From contig NZ_CP032416.1 in assembly GCF_003600355.1 (NCBI RefSeq), positions 330,183-394,182 on the forward strand: a stretch of DNA of 64,000 bases. The letters run 5' to 3'. The notes beneath the pieces were generated by a model. It saw only the letters and a list, made by a program, of their open reading frames with translations, was not told the DNA's origin and did no database searches. Shown here in pieces: positions 28,240-37,010 of this stretch (position 1 is its first letter; the number at the start of each line of letters is the position of its first letter). The DNA is from Clostridium fermenticellae (GTDB taxonomy: Bacteria; Bacillota; Clostridia; Clostridiales; Clostridiaceae). Both the position numbers and the translations under genes were made by a program.

Positions 28240-28275
28240 AAAGCTGTCAGTAGTGAAAATACTGATAGCTTTACT
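28240..28275 (+). terminator. Probable terminator hairpin
   Basis: AAAGCTGTCAGTA and TACTGATAGCTTT form a 13-bp stem with one G-U pair; the following T tract is interrupted, so the strength is uncertain. Confidence 0.5.
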
Positions 28276-28352
28276 TGTATTTGGGATGATATAATAAAAT
28301 AGGTGTTTTTATTTGCAAATTAAAACCGTACGGATTGGAGTGAATTAGCATA

Positions 28353-29426
28353 ATGAAAAGGATTATATGCATTTTTGTATGCGCCCTGCTTATTGTTCCT
28401 CTTGGGGGATGTTCTGCGTCAAGTATATTTGGCAGTAAAAACAAAATGTATAAAGAAGATTTTATGACAATGGATACTTCTATGGAACTATCCGCTTCAG
28501 GAAAAAATGCTGAGAAAGCAGTTGAAGAGAGTAAAAAGAGATTATTTAAGCTCAATGATATGGCAAGTACCACTATAAAGACAAGTGATATAAGTAAAAT
28601 CAATGATGCCGCAGGGAAAGAATATGTCAAAGTTCATCCTGAGGTAATTAAAATGATTTTAGCATCTAAAAAATATTCTGAAATAACAAGCGGAGAATAT
28701 GATATAACTGTTGGACCTATAGTAAACCTCTGGGGGATAGGTACCGATGATCAGAAAATACCAGGCGACAGTGAAATTAAAGCCAGGCTTCCTTTGATTG
28801 ATTATAAGAAGATTAGTGTGAATGAAAAAGAAAGCAGTGTAATGCTTAAAGATCCTGATATGGCTATAGACCTTGGTGGTGTTGCAAAGGGTTTTGCGGG
28901 AGATGAAGTGCTCAAGATATATAAAAAGTATGGGATAAAAAATGGACTCATAAATTTAGGATCCAGCTCCATATATGCAGTTGGTAAAAATGAGGATAAT
29001 GGAGACTGGACGGTTGGTGTAAAGCATCCAAGGAGTGAAGCAAGTCAAAACTTCCTCGGAATATTAAGTGTATCGGATAAGGGAATTTCTACATCCGGTG
29101 ATTACGAGAGATTTTTTATAAAGAATGGAAAGAGATATTTTCACATAATGAATCCCAAAACGGGATATCCTGTGGATAATGGAATAATGAGTGTTACAGT
29201 AGTAGTTGACGGCAGTGTAAAGGATGCTAATATGCTTGCGGATATACTATCCCTTGTGGTGTTTGAACTGGGAGCTGAGAGGGGAATAAAATTGATAAAC
29301 AGTATGTCTAATGTTTCCTGCGAAGTCACCATGACAAATTATAATGTTTACACATCTAAAGGATTTAAAAATATAATGTCGGATTTAAACAAAGATTTTA
29401 AATATAAGAATTTGCCTAGTAAATAG
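28353..29426 (+). CDS. apbE: FAD:protein FMN transferase, lipoprotein
   Basis: 357 aa. Lipoprotein signal peptide with box PLGGC (C20). ApbE motifs: MDTSMELSA, SEITSGEYDITVGPIVNLWGIG, AIDLGGVAKGFAGDEV, GLINLGSS, TSGDYERFF and FHIMNPKTGYPVDNG, with the metal-site Asp in VDGSVKDANMLADIL. It attaches FMN to extracytoplasmic flavoproteins such as RnfG/NqrC-type or fumarate-reductase-like acceptors. No acceptor gene is visible next to it. GGAGTG upstream of the ATG. Confidence 0.9.
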   Translation: MKRIICIFVCALLIVPLGGCSASSIFGSKNKMYKEDFMTMDTSMELSASGKNAEKAVEESKKRLFKLNDMASTTIKTSDISKINDAAGKEYVKVHPEVIKMILASKKYSEITSGEYDITVGPIVNLWGIGTDDQKIPGDSEIKARLPLIDYKKISVNEKESSVMLKDPDMAIDLGGVAKGFAGDEVLKIYKKYGIKNGLINLGSSSIYAVGKNEDNGDWTVGVKHPRSEASQNFLGILSVSDKGISTSGDYERFFIKNGKRYFHIMNPKTGYPVDNGIMSVTVVVDGSVKDANMLADILSLVVFELGAERGIKLINSMSNVSCEVTMTNYNVYTSKGFKNIMSDLNKDFKYKNLPSK

Positions 29427-29448
29427 GCTGTTTGCTATAGGAGGAAAA

Positions 29449-30564
29449 ATGGAATATACATTAATTGCAACATCGACTTTTGGACTTGAAGGAGTCGTAG
29501 CTAAGGAACTTAAAGACCTCGGATATGAAGACTTGAAGGTTGAAAATGGAAAGGTCACTTTCGCAGGTGACGAAATGGATATAGTTACATGTAATTTATG
29601 GCTCAGGACGGCAGACAGAGTCCTTATAAGTATGGCAGAATTTAAAGCTGAAAGCTTTGAAGAACTTTTTCAGGGAACCTTAAAGGTTAACTGGGGAAAT
29701 CTTATGCCTGAGGATGCTTTTATGCATGTTACTGGAAAGTCAGTTAAATCACAGCTGCACAGTGTCCCTGACTGCCAGTCTATAGTAAAAAAAGCTGTAG
29801 TTGAGGCTATGAAAAGAGAGTATCCATCAGGTGTATTTGATGAAACAGGAGCCGAGTATAAGATAGAAGTTGGGATACTAAAGGACATAGTAACACTTAC
29901 AGTTGATACCTCAGGTGCGGGGCTGCATAAGAGGGGATACAGGGAAAACGCAGGAGGAGCACCTATCAAGGAAACTTTAGCGGCAGCTATGGTTCTTCTT
30001 AGCAAATGGGATTTGTCACATGTACTTGCCGATCCTATGTGTGGTTCTGGTACCATTTTAATAGAGGCGGCAATGATAGCTAAAAATATAGCCCCGGGAT
30101 TAAATAGAAGCTTTGCTGCCGAAAATTGGGATATAATTGATAAGAATCTGTGGAATGATTTAAGAAAGCATGCGAGAAATTCTGTAAATGATAGTGAGGT
30201 TAAGATACTTGGATCTGATATAGACGGAAGGGTTATAAGAACTGCCAGAGAAAATGCTGAAAAGGCAGGGGTAAGTAAATACATAGCTTTTCAGAAGCTT
30301 CCCGTTCAGGAATTTAGTTCAAGTAAGAAAAATGGATTTATAATAACTAATCCTCCATACGGGGAAAGACTTGGAGAAATTGATGAGGTAGAAAAGTTAT
30401 ACGAGGATATGGGAAAGGTATTTTTTAATCTTGAGAAGTGGTCATATTTTATAATAACAGCACATGAGGGTTTTGAAAGACACTTTGGAAGAAAATCTGA
30501 CAAAAATAGAAAACTCTATAATGGAAGACTGAAGTGCTACTATTATCAATATTTTGGTAAATAA
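29449..30564 (+). CDS. THUMP-domain class I RNA methyltransferase (RlmL-N / YpsC-like)
   Basis: 371 aa. N-terminal THUMP domain (LEGVVAKELKDLGYEDLKVENGKV; FMHVTGKSVKSQLHSVPDCQ), then a UPF0020 methyltransferase domain: LADPMCGSGTILIEAAMIA for SAM binding and the N6/N2-type catalytic NPPYGERLG. It is predicted to methylate a guanine in 23S rRNA, as does the N-terminal half of E. coli RlmL. AGGAGG precedes the ATG. Full length for the family. Confidence 0.9.
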   Translation: MEYTLIATSTFGLEGVVAKELKDLGYEDLKVENGKVTFAGDEMDIVTCNLWLRTADRVLISMAEFKAESFEELFQGTLKVNWGNLMPEDAFMHVTGKSVKSQLHSVPDCQSIVKKAVVEAMKREYPSGVFDETGAEYKIEVGILKDIVTLTVDTSGAGLHKRGYRENAGGAPIKETLAAAMVLLSKWDLSHVLADPMCGSGTILIEAAMIAKNIAPGLNRSFAAENWDIIDKNLWNDLRKHARNSVNDSEVKILGSDIDGRVIRTARENAEKAGVSKYIAFQKLPVQEFSSSKKNGFIITNPPYGERLGEIDEVEKLYEDMGKVFFNLEKWSYFIITAHEGFERHFGRKSDKNRKLYNGRLKCYYYQYFGK

Positions 30565-30576
30565 CTATTGAATCAT

Positions 30577-30617
30577 TATAGGGTTTATAGATTAACTTTA
30601 AAATTACAAACCCTATA
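30577..30617. repeat. Short inverted-repeat element, copy E
   Basis: 41 bp, TATAGGGTTTATAGATTAAC to AAACCCTATA; 12 bp after the methyltransferase stop. It is the shortest copy and may act as a terminator stem. Confidence 0.7.
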
Positions 30618-30636
30618 TAAAGTTGAAATATTTTTA

Positions 30637-30665
30637 TTGAATATAGTGTTAGAAAGAAATAGAAT
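30637..30665 (+). promoter_or_regulatory. Putative promoter of the zinc-ribbon GTPase
   Basis: TTGAAT (30637-30642), a 17-bp spacer and TAGAAT (30660-30665), about 55 bp before the GTG start. Confidence 0.4.
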
Positions 30666-30718
30666 AGGTACTAGAAGGATAGAGTAAAGTGATAGAATAA
30701 TAGGAAGGGGGTTTAGCA

Positions 30719-31897
30719 GTGAAATTTAATTTGAGGAAAAAAGATTATTATATATGTCCGTATTGTTTCTCTAAGCATAAATTGAATGAAGTTAATTTTA
30801 TATGCAGTAATGATCCTGATGTATGCCTAAATGCCAGAAACTTAAAACCAATTGTTCCCAGGAGTGCAGAAGATAAAAATGAGATGCCGGAGTCTATTTT
30901 CTGTAATGAGTGTGGTCAAAAAACCAATATAAAAATATGTCCAACCTGCAGCACCGAACTTCCATACTCAATAGGGGAGTACGATAATTTGATTTTTACT
31001 GTAATTGGAACAAAGGGAGCTGGAAAGAGTCACTATATTGCTGTTTTAATAGATAAGATAATGAATGAGATTGCATCTGCTTTTGACTATAGTTTCTCGG
31101 CAGTTGACGATGCAACGATGAAAAGGTATAGGAATGATTTCTATAATCCGGTATTTAGGAGAAATGAAATAATAGGTGTAACACATTCCGCAAAGACGGA
31201 TTTTTCTGTGAAACAGCCTTTGATATATAACTTGACGTTCAGGGAAAGTGGATTTTTTGGAATGCTCTTAAAGAGCAGGATGATAAGTAATACTGTTACA
31301 ATTACTTTTTTTGATACCTCAGGTGAAGACCTTGATTCAGAGGATATGATGAAGAACGTGAATAAATATATATACAATTCATCGGGTCTAATATTTTTGA
31401 TTGATCCACTTCAACTTGAAAGTGTAAGGCAAAGACTGCCAGAAAATATTAAACTCCCAGAACAGAATACTGAAATAGAGGATCTTTTATCGAGGACTGC
31501 AAATCTAATAAGAAAAGAAAACGGAATAAAGGTGGATAAGCCAATAGATATTCCTGTAGCTGTAGTTTTTTCGAAGATGGATGCCCTTGAATCACTTATA
31601 GATTCTTCAAGCTGTATAAATTATCCGAGCAGTCATGCACGTAACGGGTATTTTGATTTGTCAGATTTTGAAGATGTAAATGATACGATAGAATCGCTTA
31701 TTAGAAGTTTTGGAGAAGAAAACTTTGTAAATCAGCTTAGTTCAAATTTCAAGGAATATGCTTATTTTGGAATGACAGCGCTTGGATGCAGCCCTGAAGA
31801 AGGGAAAATTACAAAATTAAAACCCCATAGAGTTGAAGATCCATTTCTCTGGCTTTTATATAAGTATAAATTTATAAAAGGAGAAAAGAAAAAATAA
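30719..31897 (+). CDS. Zinc-ribbon TRAFAC-like GTPase
   Basis: 392 aa, GTG start with GGAAGGGGG upstream. Two N-terminal Cys clusters (YICPYC...ICSN...C, residues 13-36; FCNECG...ICPTC, about 62-77) look like zinc ribbons. A P-loop GTKGAGKSH starts at residue 97; FFDTSGED is the DxxG switch and VFSKMDAL replaces the usual NKxD. This matches the stand-alone GTPase domains found in multi-gene bacterial conflict or signalling systems, but here no partner gene is adjacent. Function unknown; it is followed by repeat copy F. Confidence 0.7.
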   Translation: MKFNLRKKDYYICPYCFSKHKLNEVNFICSNDPDVCLNARNLKPIVPRSAEDKNEMPESIFCNECGQKTNIKICPTCSTELPYSIGEYDNLIFTVIGTKGAGKSHYIAVLIDKIMNEIASAFDYSFSAVDDATMKRYRNDFYNPVFRRNEIIGVTHSAKTDFSVKQPLIYNLTFRESGFFGMLLKSRMISNTVTITFFDTSGEDLDSEDMMKNVNKYIYNSSGLIFLIDPLQLESVRQRLPENIKLPEQNTEIEDLLSRTANLIRKENGIKVDKPIDIPVAVVFSKMDALESLIDSSSCINYPSSHARNGYFDLSDFEDVNDTIESLIRSFGEENFVNQLSSNFKEYAYFGMTALGCSPEEGKITKLKPHRVEDPFLWLLYKYKFIKGEKKK

Positions 31898-31899
31898 TG

Positions 31900-31975
31900 T
31901 ATGGAGTTTGAAGTTTTAAGCTTAACTTATGCTCCGGCCGGAGCATAAATCAAGCTTTTAACTATAAACCTTATA
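31900..31975. repeat. Inverted-repeat element, copy F, with 14-bp palindrome
   Basis: 76 bp between two convergent genes. The arms AAGCTTAACTTAT / ATAAATCAAGCTT flank the perfect palindrome GCTCCGGCCGGAGC (31931-31944). It could act as a bidirectional terminator; it ends 1 bp from the sdaAA stop. Confidence 0.8.
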
Positions 31976-31976
31976 T

Positions 31977-32849
31977 TTATTTTCCAAAAACTTGTTTCTT
32001 TAATTTGAGACCTGTTTTTGTTATTGCGAGTCCTCCGAGAGCTGTTTCTCTCAATTCGCAAGGAAGTTGTTTTCCAACTCTGTACATTGCATCTACTGTA
32101 TCATCAAATGGTATTTTACCTACAATGCCTGACATTGCCATGTCTGCAGTAGTGAGTGCACTTACTGCACCGGATGAATTTCTCTTGGCACAAGGTATTT
32201 CTACCAGTCCTGCTATAGGGTCACATACGAGACCTAATATATTTTTTATAACTATAGCAGCGGCGTTTAGTGCCTGAGTTGGTGTTCCGCCCATCATTTC
32301 TACAACAGCTGCAGATGCCATTGCTGCTGCAGAACCACATTCTGCCTGACATCCTCCCTCAGCACCTGCCATAGTTGCATTCTTTGCTATTATTACTCCG
32401 ACACCTGATGCTGTGAACAATGCTTTAACCATATCGTCTTCTGACTTATTTAATTTTTCTCCTGCACTTATTATTGCAGCAGGAAGTATTCCACAAGAAC
32501 CTGCAGTAGGTGATGCAACTATCTTTCCCATTGCAGCGTTTACTTCAGCACATGAAAGAGCTCTTGCCATTACTTTTACCATAAATTTGCCAGTAAGAGT
32601 ATCTTTTGTTTCAGCATACTCGTTTATCTTATAGGCATCTCCGCCTATTAAACCGCTGACTGATTTAACCTTATGAGTCAAACCATATTCTGCAGAATCC
32701 TGCATTACTTTTAAATTGCCTCTCATTTTTTCAAAAACTTTTTCTTTAGGAAGATTGCTCGATTTTGCTTCTTCATTTAATGTATATTCCCATATGCTTA
32801 AATTTTGTTCTTCACATACTTTTAACAGTTCATCTCCATGGTTTACCAT
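31977..32849 (-). CDS. sdaAA: L-serine ammonia-lyase, iron-sulfur-dependent, alpha subunit
   Basis: 290 aa. Iron-sulfur ligand region and substrate motifs: ASPTAGSCGILPAA, GAEGGCQAECGSAAAMASAA and ILGLVCDPIAGLVEIPCAKRN. Catalyses serine to pyruvate plus ammonia with the beta subunit encoded directly upstream (2-bp gap). A permease gene follows the same direction upstream, so the operon imports and degrades serine or related amino acids. Start ATG with GAGGAAT upstream. Confidence 0.95.
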   Translation of the reverse strand: MVNHGDELLKVCEEQNLSIWEYTLNEEAKSSNLPKEKVFEKMRGNLKVMQDSAEYGLTHKVKSVSGLIGGDAYKINEYAETKDTLTGKFMVKVMARALSCAEVNAAMGKIVASPTAGSCGILPAAIISAGEKLNKSEDDMVKALFTASGVGVIIAKNATMAGAEGGCQAECGSAAAMASAAVVEMMGGTPTQALNAAAIVIKNILGLVCDPIAGLVEIPCAKRNSSGAVSALTTADMAMSGIVGKIPFDDTVDAMYRVGKQLPCELRETALGGLAITKTGLKLKKQVFGK

Positions 32850-32851
32850 GA

Positions 32852-33535
32852 TTATTCCTCCTCACTTACAGGATTTATAGCTATTACCTTGTGTATATTG
32901 TGTACTTTTCGTATTTCTTCTATGACTTCATTACCTATTTTGTCATCAACTTCAAATACCATAGCTGCTGCTGCGCCTTTTACATTCTTCCTGTATACTC
33001 TCATGAATGCTATATTTATGTTGTATTTGTACAATATATCAGATACTTTAGCTACCATGCCAGGTACATCAATGTGATTAATTAGTATAGTTGGATACGT
33101 ACCGGAGAATTCAACTTTATCACCATCAACTTCTGTAATGAGTATGTTTCCTCCTCCTATAGAACATCCCATGACCTCAACTTCAGTGTCATCCTGTTTT
33201 GTTATAATAAATTTTACTGTATTAGGATGCATGTCCCCTAGGTTAGTTTCAATGAATTTATATTCAAGACCCTTTTTCTTTGCAATGTCCATAGAATGTT
33301 TTAAATTTTCATCCCACGGATTCATTCCAAGTATACCTGCTACAAGTGCTTTATCTGTACCGTGACCTTTATAAGTCTGAGCAAATGAACCATGAAGTAA
33401 AAATTCTACTTTTTTAATGCTCCCGCCTGCTATGGTTCTGGCAACCTTTCCTAGTCGTGCTGCACCGGCAGTGTGAGAACTTGAAGGGCCTATCATTATT
33501 GGACCTAAAATATCGAACGCACTATATTCTCTCAT
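32852..33535 (-). CDS. sdaAB: L-serine ammonia-lyase, iron-sulfur-dependent, beta subunit
   Basis: 227 aa. N-terminal DILGPIMIGPSSSHTAGAARLG is the signature of the beta domain; a C-terminal ACT domain (GTYPTILINHIDVPGMVAKVSDILYKYNINIAFMRVYR) probably binds serine allosterically. Forms the enzyme with SdaAA. Starts 31 bp after the permease stop on the minus strand. Confidence 0.95.
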   Translation of the reverse strand: MREYSAFDILGPIMIGPSSSHTAGAARLGKVARTIAGGSIKKVEFLLHGSFAQTYKGHGTDKALVAGILGMNPWDENLKHSMDIAKKKGLEYKFIETNLGDMHPNTVKFIITKQDDTEVEVMGCSIGGGNILITEVDGDKVEFSGTYPTILINHIDVPGMVAKVSDILYKYNINIAFMRVYRKNVKGAAAAMVFEVDDKIGNEVIEEIRKVHNIHKVIAINPVSEEE

Positions 33536-33566
33536 TTTATTAGTACTATCTTCCTTTCATCAGAAA

Positions 33567-34904
33567 TTATTTTTCATCATCGTTAACTTTTACAAATTTA
33601 CTTTTTCGTGATAGATATACAGGTAAACCTATTAAGGTTACGATTAAGCCTATTCCTGCATTCATAGGTTGAGTAAATAATGTATTTAGTACTATATATA
33701 AACCTCCAAGTATTGCTATTATAGGTACTATTGGATAAAGAGGTACTCTATATGGCCTGTAAAGATCCGGCTGTTTCTTTCTTAATACAAATACTGCAAA
33801 GAAAGTCATAGTATAGAAAATCCATATTACAAATATTAATAAGTCTGTAAGCTGGTCGAATTTTCCAGAGAATATAAATAATATTGATATTACTAGTAGT
33901 AATATTCCACTGTTGACTGGCACTTGTGATTTTGGACTTAATTTTGCAAGCCATTTACTGAATGGCAGTTTATTTTCTACAGCCATTGCATATGGTATTC
34001 TCATACCTGTAAGTGTGTATCCATTTATTGTTCCAAAAACTGATATGAGTATGCCTATAGTTACTATCTGTCCGCCAAGTCTTCCAAATATTATATTGGC
34101 TACTGCTGCAGCTGGTGTTTTTGTTGCTGCAAGAGCACTTGCTGGTAATACGAATAAGTAAGCTACATTAATTAATAGATAAACAGCCATTACTAGTGAT
34201 AAACCACCGACAATTGCTTTTGGTAAGTCTTTACCTGGATTTTTCATTTCTCCAGCTATAGCACCTACGTTTATCCATCCATCATAAGCAAACATTGTTG
34301 CTACGAGGGCAGAGCCTAAGCTTGTACCAATTGGGTGACTTGCTACTGATATCGGGAAAAGTCTTGCAGTTCCACCATTTCCAGTTGCTAGACCTACTAT
34401 TATTATTAAGAATAGAGGTATAAGCTTACATATTGTTGAAACCGTTTGTATAGCTGCACCAGTTTTTGCTCCCAGGGAATTCATTAAGAATAAAAATACG
34501 GCAACTAAGATTCCTATTATTACTATCCATGAATCAGACAATCCAAGTAATGAAGCTGCCTGAGTTCCAAATATTATTGCGAGTGCGGCAACATTAGCCG
34601 GGAAGTATATTAAAGTTTGAGCCCATCCAAGAAGATAAGACCACATATCTCCATAAGCTTCCTCGAGATAGGCAAGCATACCGCCTGTTTTTGGAATTGC
34701 GGCAGATACTTCAGCTGCTGTAAGTCCTCCTGCGATAGTTACAATTCCTCCAAGGATCCAAGCTATAAGACCAAGACCTGGAGCTCCTGATGCTGTAAAT
34801 ACGGCTGTAGGTTTGAAAAATACGCCTGCACCAATAACTGTACCTATAACGGTAGCTAAAGCAGCGAGTAAACCTATTTCTTTTTTTAGTCCATTTTTAC
34901 CCAT
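33567..34904 (-). CDS. APC-family amino acid permease (serine/threonine or LAT-like)
   Basis: 445 aa from the ATG at 34904, chosen because AAAGGAGATCT lies just upstream; the frame extends further but has no ribosome site. Twelve helices; N-terminal LLAALATVIGTVIGAGVFFKPTAVF is the APC substrate-binding helix 1, and PKTGGMLAYLEEAYGDMWSYLLGWAQTLIYFPA follows. First gene of the operon with sdaAB-sdaAA, which suggests serine as substrate, an inference from context. Confidence 0.85.
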   Translation of the reverse strand: MGKNGLKKEIGLLAALATVIGTVIGAGVFFKPTAVFTASGAPGLGLIAWILGGIVTIAGGLTAAEVSAAIPKTGGMLAYLEEAYGDMWSYLLGWAQTLIYFPANVAALAIIFGTQAASLLGLSDSWIVIIGILVAVFLFLMNSLGAKTGAAIQTVSTICKLIPLFLIIIVGLATGNGGTARLFPISVASHPIGTSLGSALVATMFAYDGWINVGAIAGEMKNPGKDLPKAIVGGLSLVMAVYLLINVAYLFVLPASALAATKTPAAAVANIIFGRLGGQIVTIGILISVFGTINGYTLTGMRIPYAMAVENKLPFSKWLAKLSPKSQVPVNSGILLLVISILFIFSGKFDQLTDLLIFVIWIFYTMTFFAVFVLRKKQPDLYRPYRVPLYPIVPIIAILGGLYIVLNTLFTQPMNAGIGLIVTLIGLPVYLSRKSKFVKVNDDEK

Positions 34905-34954
34905 TTTTTTTAGATCTCCTTTCAATATTATATATGATTGCTTGACAATATTCA

Positions 34955-34976
34955 CTCGCAAGGATTTTTTTGCGAG
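34955..34976 (-). promoter_or_regulatory. Inverted repeat in the leader of the permease-sda operon
   Basis: CTCGCAA (34955-34961) and TTGCGAG (34970-34976), 50 bp above the permease start. Could be an operator or an mRNA hairpin. The remaining ~475 bp to the next gene is AT-rich and shows a possible TTGACA-N17-TAATAA promoter at 35187-35215 on the plus strand, but no gene. Confidence 0.4.
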
Positions 34977-35392
34977 AGAAATTAGAAGTTATATTTTTAA
35001 CTTCAAGAGACATGCATGAAGTTTTTATAATGTGTAATGTCATAAATATGCAATGCCATAATGAAGTTTTAAGCATATTTGATTTATAACTAAATTAACG
35101 AAATATGTAAAAAATAGTTATTATTTCATACATTTATACGTATACAGAAAACATATACAAATAAGTGTTTTTATCATTAAAACAAATTGACATATTAATC
35201 ACAACTTCATAATAACATATGATAGGATTTTGTACAATAAATTTTATAAAATAAGAGGCACATATATTAATGTTTTAAAATTATTGAGATATAAGTTGCA
35301 ATTTTGTTCCTTTTTGTAGTAAATTGTAGGAAAACTTATTTAAGCATTTTAGTAGTTATATTTACAAAATTTTAATGTGAACAGATAAAACT

Positions 35393-35406
35393 ATAGTATA
35401 TACTAT
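35393..35406. promoter_or_regulatory. Perfect 14-bp palindrome upstream of membrane protein gene
   Basis: ATAGTATATACTAT, 45 bp before the GTG at 35452 and near where a -10 box would lie. A candidate repressor operator; no cognate regulator is encoded nearby. Confidence 0.35.
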
Positions 35407-35451
35407 TACTAGAAAGATATACACAGAGAAAAATAAGAGGTGGCATTTGCC

Positions 35452-36021
35452 GTGAAAAATAGAATTCGTATAATAATTGTTGTTGTTTTTTCATTTTTAT
35501 TTCAGTTAGTTTCTGCTTCAATATCAAAAATATATGCTGCATCATATCCAAACGCCGACGTTGTTAATGATGGTTTTTCAAATAATGCATTAAACTTTAA
35601 GAATCCTATTGCAATTGGGATAGTTGGTATTTTGGTATTACTTTTCATTGGGGCTGTTGTATTTAAAAAACTTAAGAGAAAATATATACACGGTTTTGGA
35701 AGGATTGAACTCAATATAATGGATGAAGATACAAGTGAAGTTCTTAAAGCTCAGTTTAGAAATTTGAATAATTACAGTGGAAGTTTTACACTTTTTGAGG
35801 TTTTAGAATTTAAGGAGGAATACGAGGAAGCGAAAAATCTGAAGTTTGTATTTAGAAATGATGATGGAATAGAAGTTGTGAATAAATCGGAATGTATTGT
35901 TGAGAGGTCAGGAAGAAGATTGGACTCTGGTTACAGGGTAGTTCTTTATGATAAGAATAGAATTACAGTTTTATTGAATAAAATACCTAAGAGTATAATA
36001 GTTGAATTTCATACAAAATAG
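35452..36021 (+). CDS. Hypothetical two-helix membrane protein
   Basis: 189 aa from the GTG at 35452, with AGAGGTGG 8 nt upstream. A signal-like helix at residues 8-28 (ends ...SKIYA), a short Asn-rich external loop, a second helix near 48-68, then a ~115-residue soluble domain (GFGRIELNIMDEDTSEVLKAQFRNLNNYSGSFTLFEVL...), probably cytoplasmic and beta-rich. I do not recognise the family. The next gene lies 41 bp downstream and is also membrane-anchored, so the two may act together. Confidence 0.65.
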   Translation: MKNRIRIIIVVVFSFLFQLVSASISKIYAASYPNADVVNDGFSNNALNFKNPIAIGIVGILVLLFIGAVVFKKLKRKYIHGFGRIELNIMDEDTSEVLKAQFRNLNNYSGSFTLFEVLEFKEEYEEAKNLKFVFRNDDGIEVVNKSECIVERSGRRLDSGYRVVLYDKNRITVLLNKIPKSIIVEFHTK

Positions 36022-36062
36022 ATTTATATATGAAGGATTATTTTATATTAGAGGTGATATTT

Positions 36063-36725
36063 GTGATAAGATGCACAAAATGCGGTACTGAATTGAATGA
36101 TACTGATAAATTTTGCGTTTATTGCGGTGCAAAACAAGAACATATTAATTATTATAATAAGACAAATGATCAAGATGATAACAGTGATAATGAGGATACC
36201 TATAAATTTAATGATTACGATGAAGATGATTATGAAAATGAGGATGATGAAAAGGTTGGATCTTCAGTAGGAAAATTTAAAATAATAGCTATTGTATGTG
36301 CAACTATATGTGTATTTGTTCTTTCTTTTAAAATTACTTCTTCATTTTTAAAGAGCAGCCCGGGCAGCAGTACATCAAAGGTTGAATCAAGTAAAAATAT
36401 TAGCAAAAGTGATTCAGATAGTGGTGATTATATACTTCCATTCAGCAGTAAAAGAGAAGTTAAAGTCAGTGATTTAAAAGGACTCACTAAAAAACAGCTT
36501 CTGCTTGCAAGTAATGAGATATTTGCCAGACACGGATATAAATTCTCTAAAGATCCATACAAAAGTTATTTCGAAAGTAAGTCGTGGTATAAGGTTAATT
36601 CTAATTATACAAATGATGCAGAAGAACTTTCACCGCTTGAAAGGCATAATGTAAAGACAATACTTAAAGCAGCCGGAAAACATGTGGCATCAAGTTATGA
36701 TGATGACTATTATAAAAATTCATAA
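36063..36725 (+). CDS. Zinc-ribbon membrane protein with C-terminal YARHG domain
   Basis: 220 aa from the GTG at 36063 (GAGGTGAT 7 nt upstream). N-terminal zinc ribbon CTKCGTELNDTDKFCVYCGAK, an acidic linker, one helix near residues 78-100, a Ser-rich stretch, then a YARHG domain (LLLASNEIFARHGYKFSKDPYKSYFESKSWY) at the outer face. YARHG domains are extracellular and of unknown function, possibly binding peptidoglycan or peptides. An intrinsic terminator follows directly. Confidence 0.8.
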   Translation: MIRCTKCGTELNDTDKFCVYCGAKQEHINYYNKTNDQDDNSDNEDTYKFNDYDEDDYENEDDEKVGSSVGKFKIIAIVCATICVFVLSFKITSSFLKSSPGSSTSKVESSKNISKSDSDSGDYILPFSSKREVKVSDLKGLTKKQLLLASNEIFARHGYKFSKDPYKSYFESKSWYKVNSNYTNDAEELSPLERHNVKTILKAAGKHVASSYDDDYYKNS

Positions 36726-36729
36726 AAAA

Positions 36730-36769
36730 GAAGTGATAACAGCAGATTGTTATCACTTTTGGCTTTTTT
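36730..36769 (+). terminator. Intrinsic terminator after the YARHG gene
   Basis: A 12-bp perfect stem AAAGTGATAACA (36730-36741) with TGTTATCACTTT (36748-36759), followed by a T run after GGC. Confidence 0.85.
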
Positions 36770-36924
36770 ATGAATAACTTTACACTACAATTAATTGAAG
36801 TTTCTGTATTTATAAAGAATGATAATTTTTGTACTGAAAATAATTATAGCACGCATAGATAACGTTTTCAATAGTATACAGAATTTTCTAAGAATTTTAT
36901 ATATTTTGATCCGGAAATATATTA

Positions 36925-36953
36925 TTGAAAGTGTATAAAAATTAGTATATAAT
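36925..36953 (+). promoter_or_regulatory. Promoter of the efflux operon
   Basis: TTGAAA (36925-36930), 17-bp spacer, TATAAT (36948-36953), 58 bp before the first adaptor gene. The MarR protein at the operon end probably binds close by. Confidence 0.65.
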
Positions 36954-37010
36954 GGTATAGTTAATAAACGAACAATACGTATAGAAATAATTTTAGCAAG
37001 GGGGATTAAA

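Noticed and set aside
29670-30284. 204-codon minus-strand frame inside the RNA methyltransferase gene
   Set aside because: Antisense shadow of a gene with intact SAM and NPPY motifs.
31931-31944. GCTCCGGCCGGAGC as a regulator binding site
   Set aside because: It is the centre of repeat copy F and the half-site GCTCCGGCC recurs in other copies, so the element explains it.
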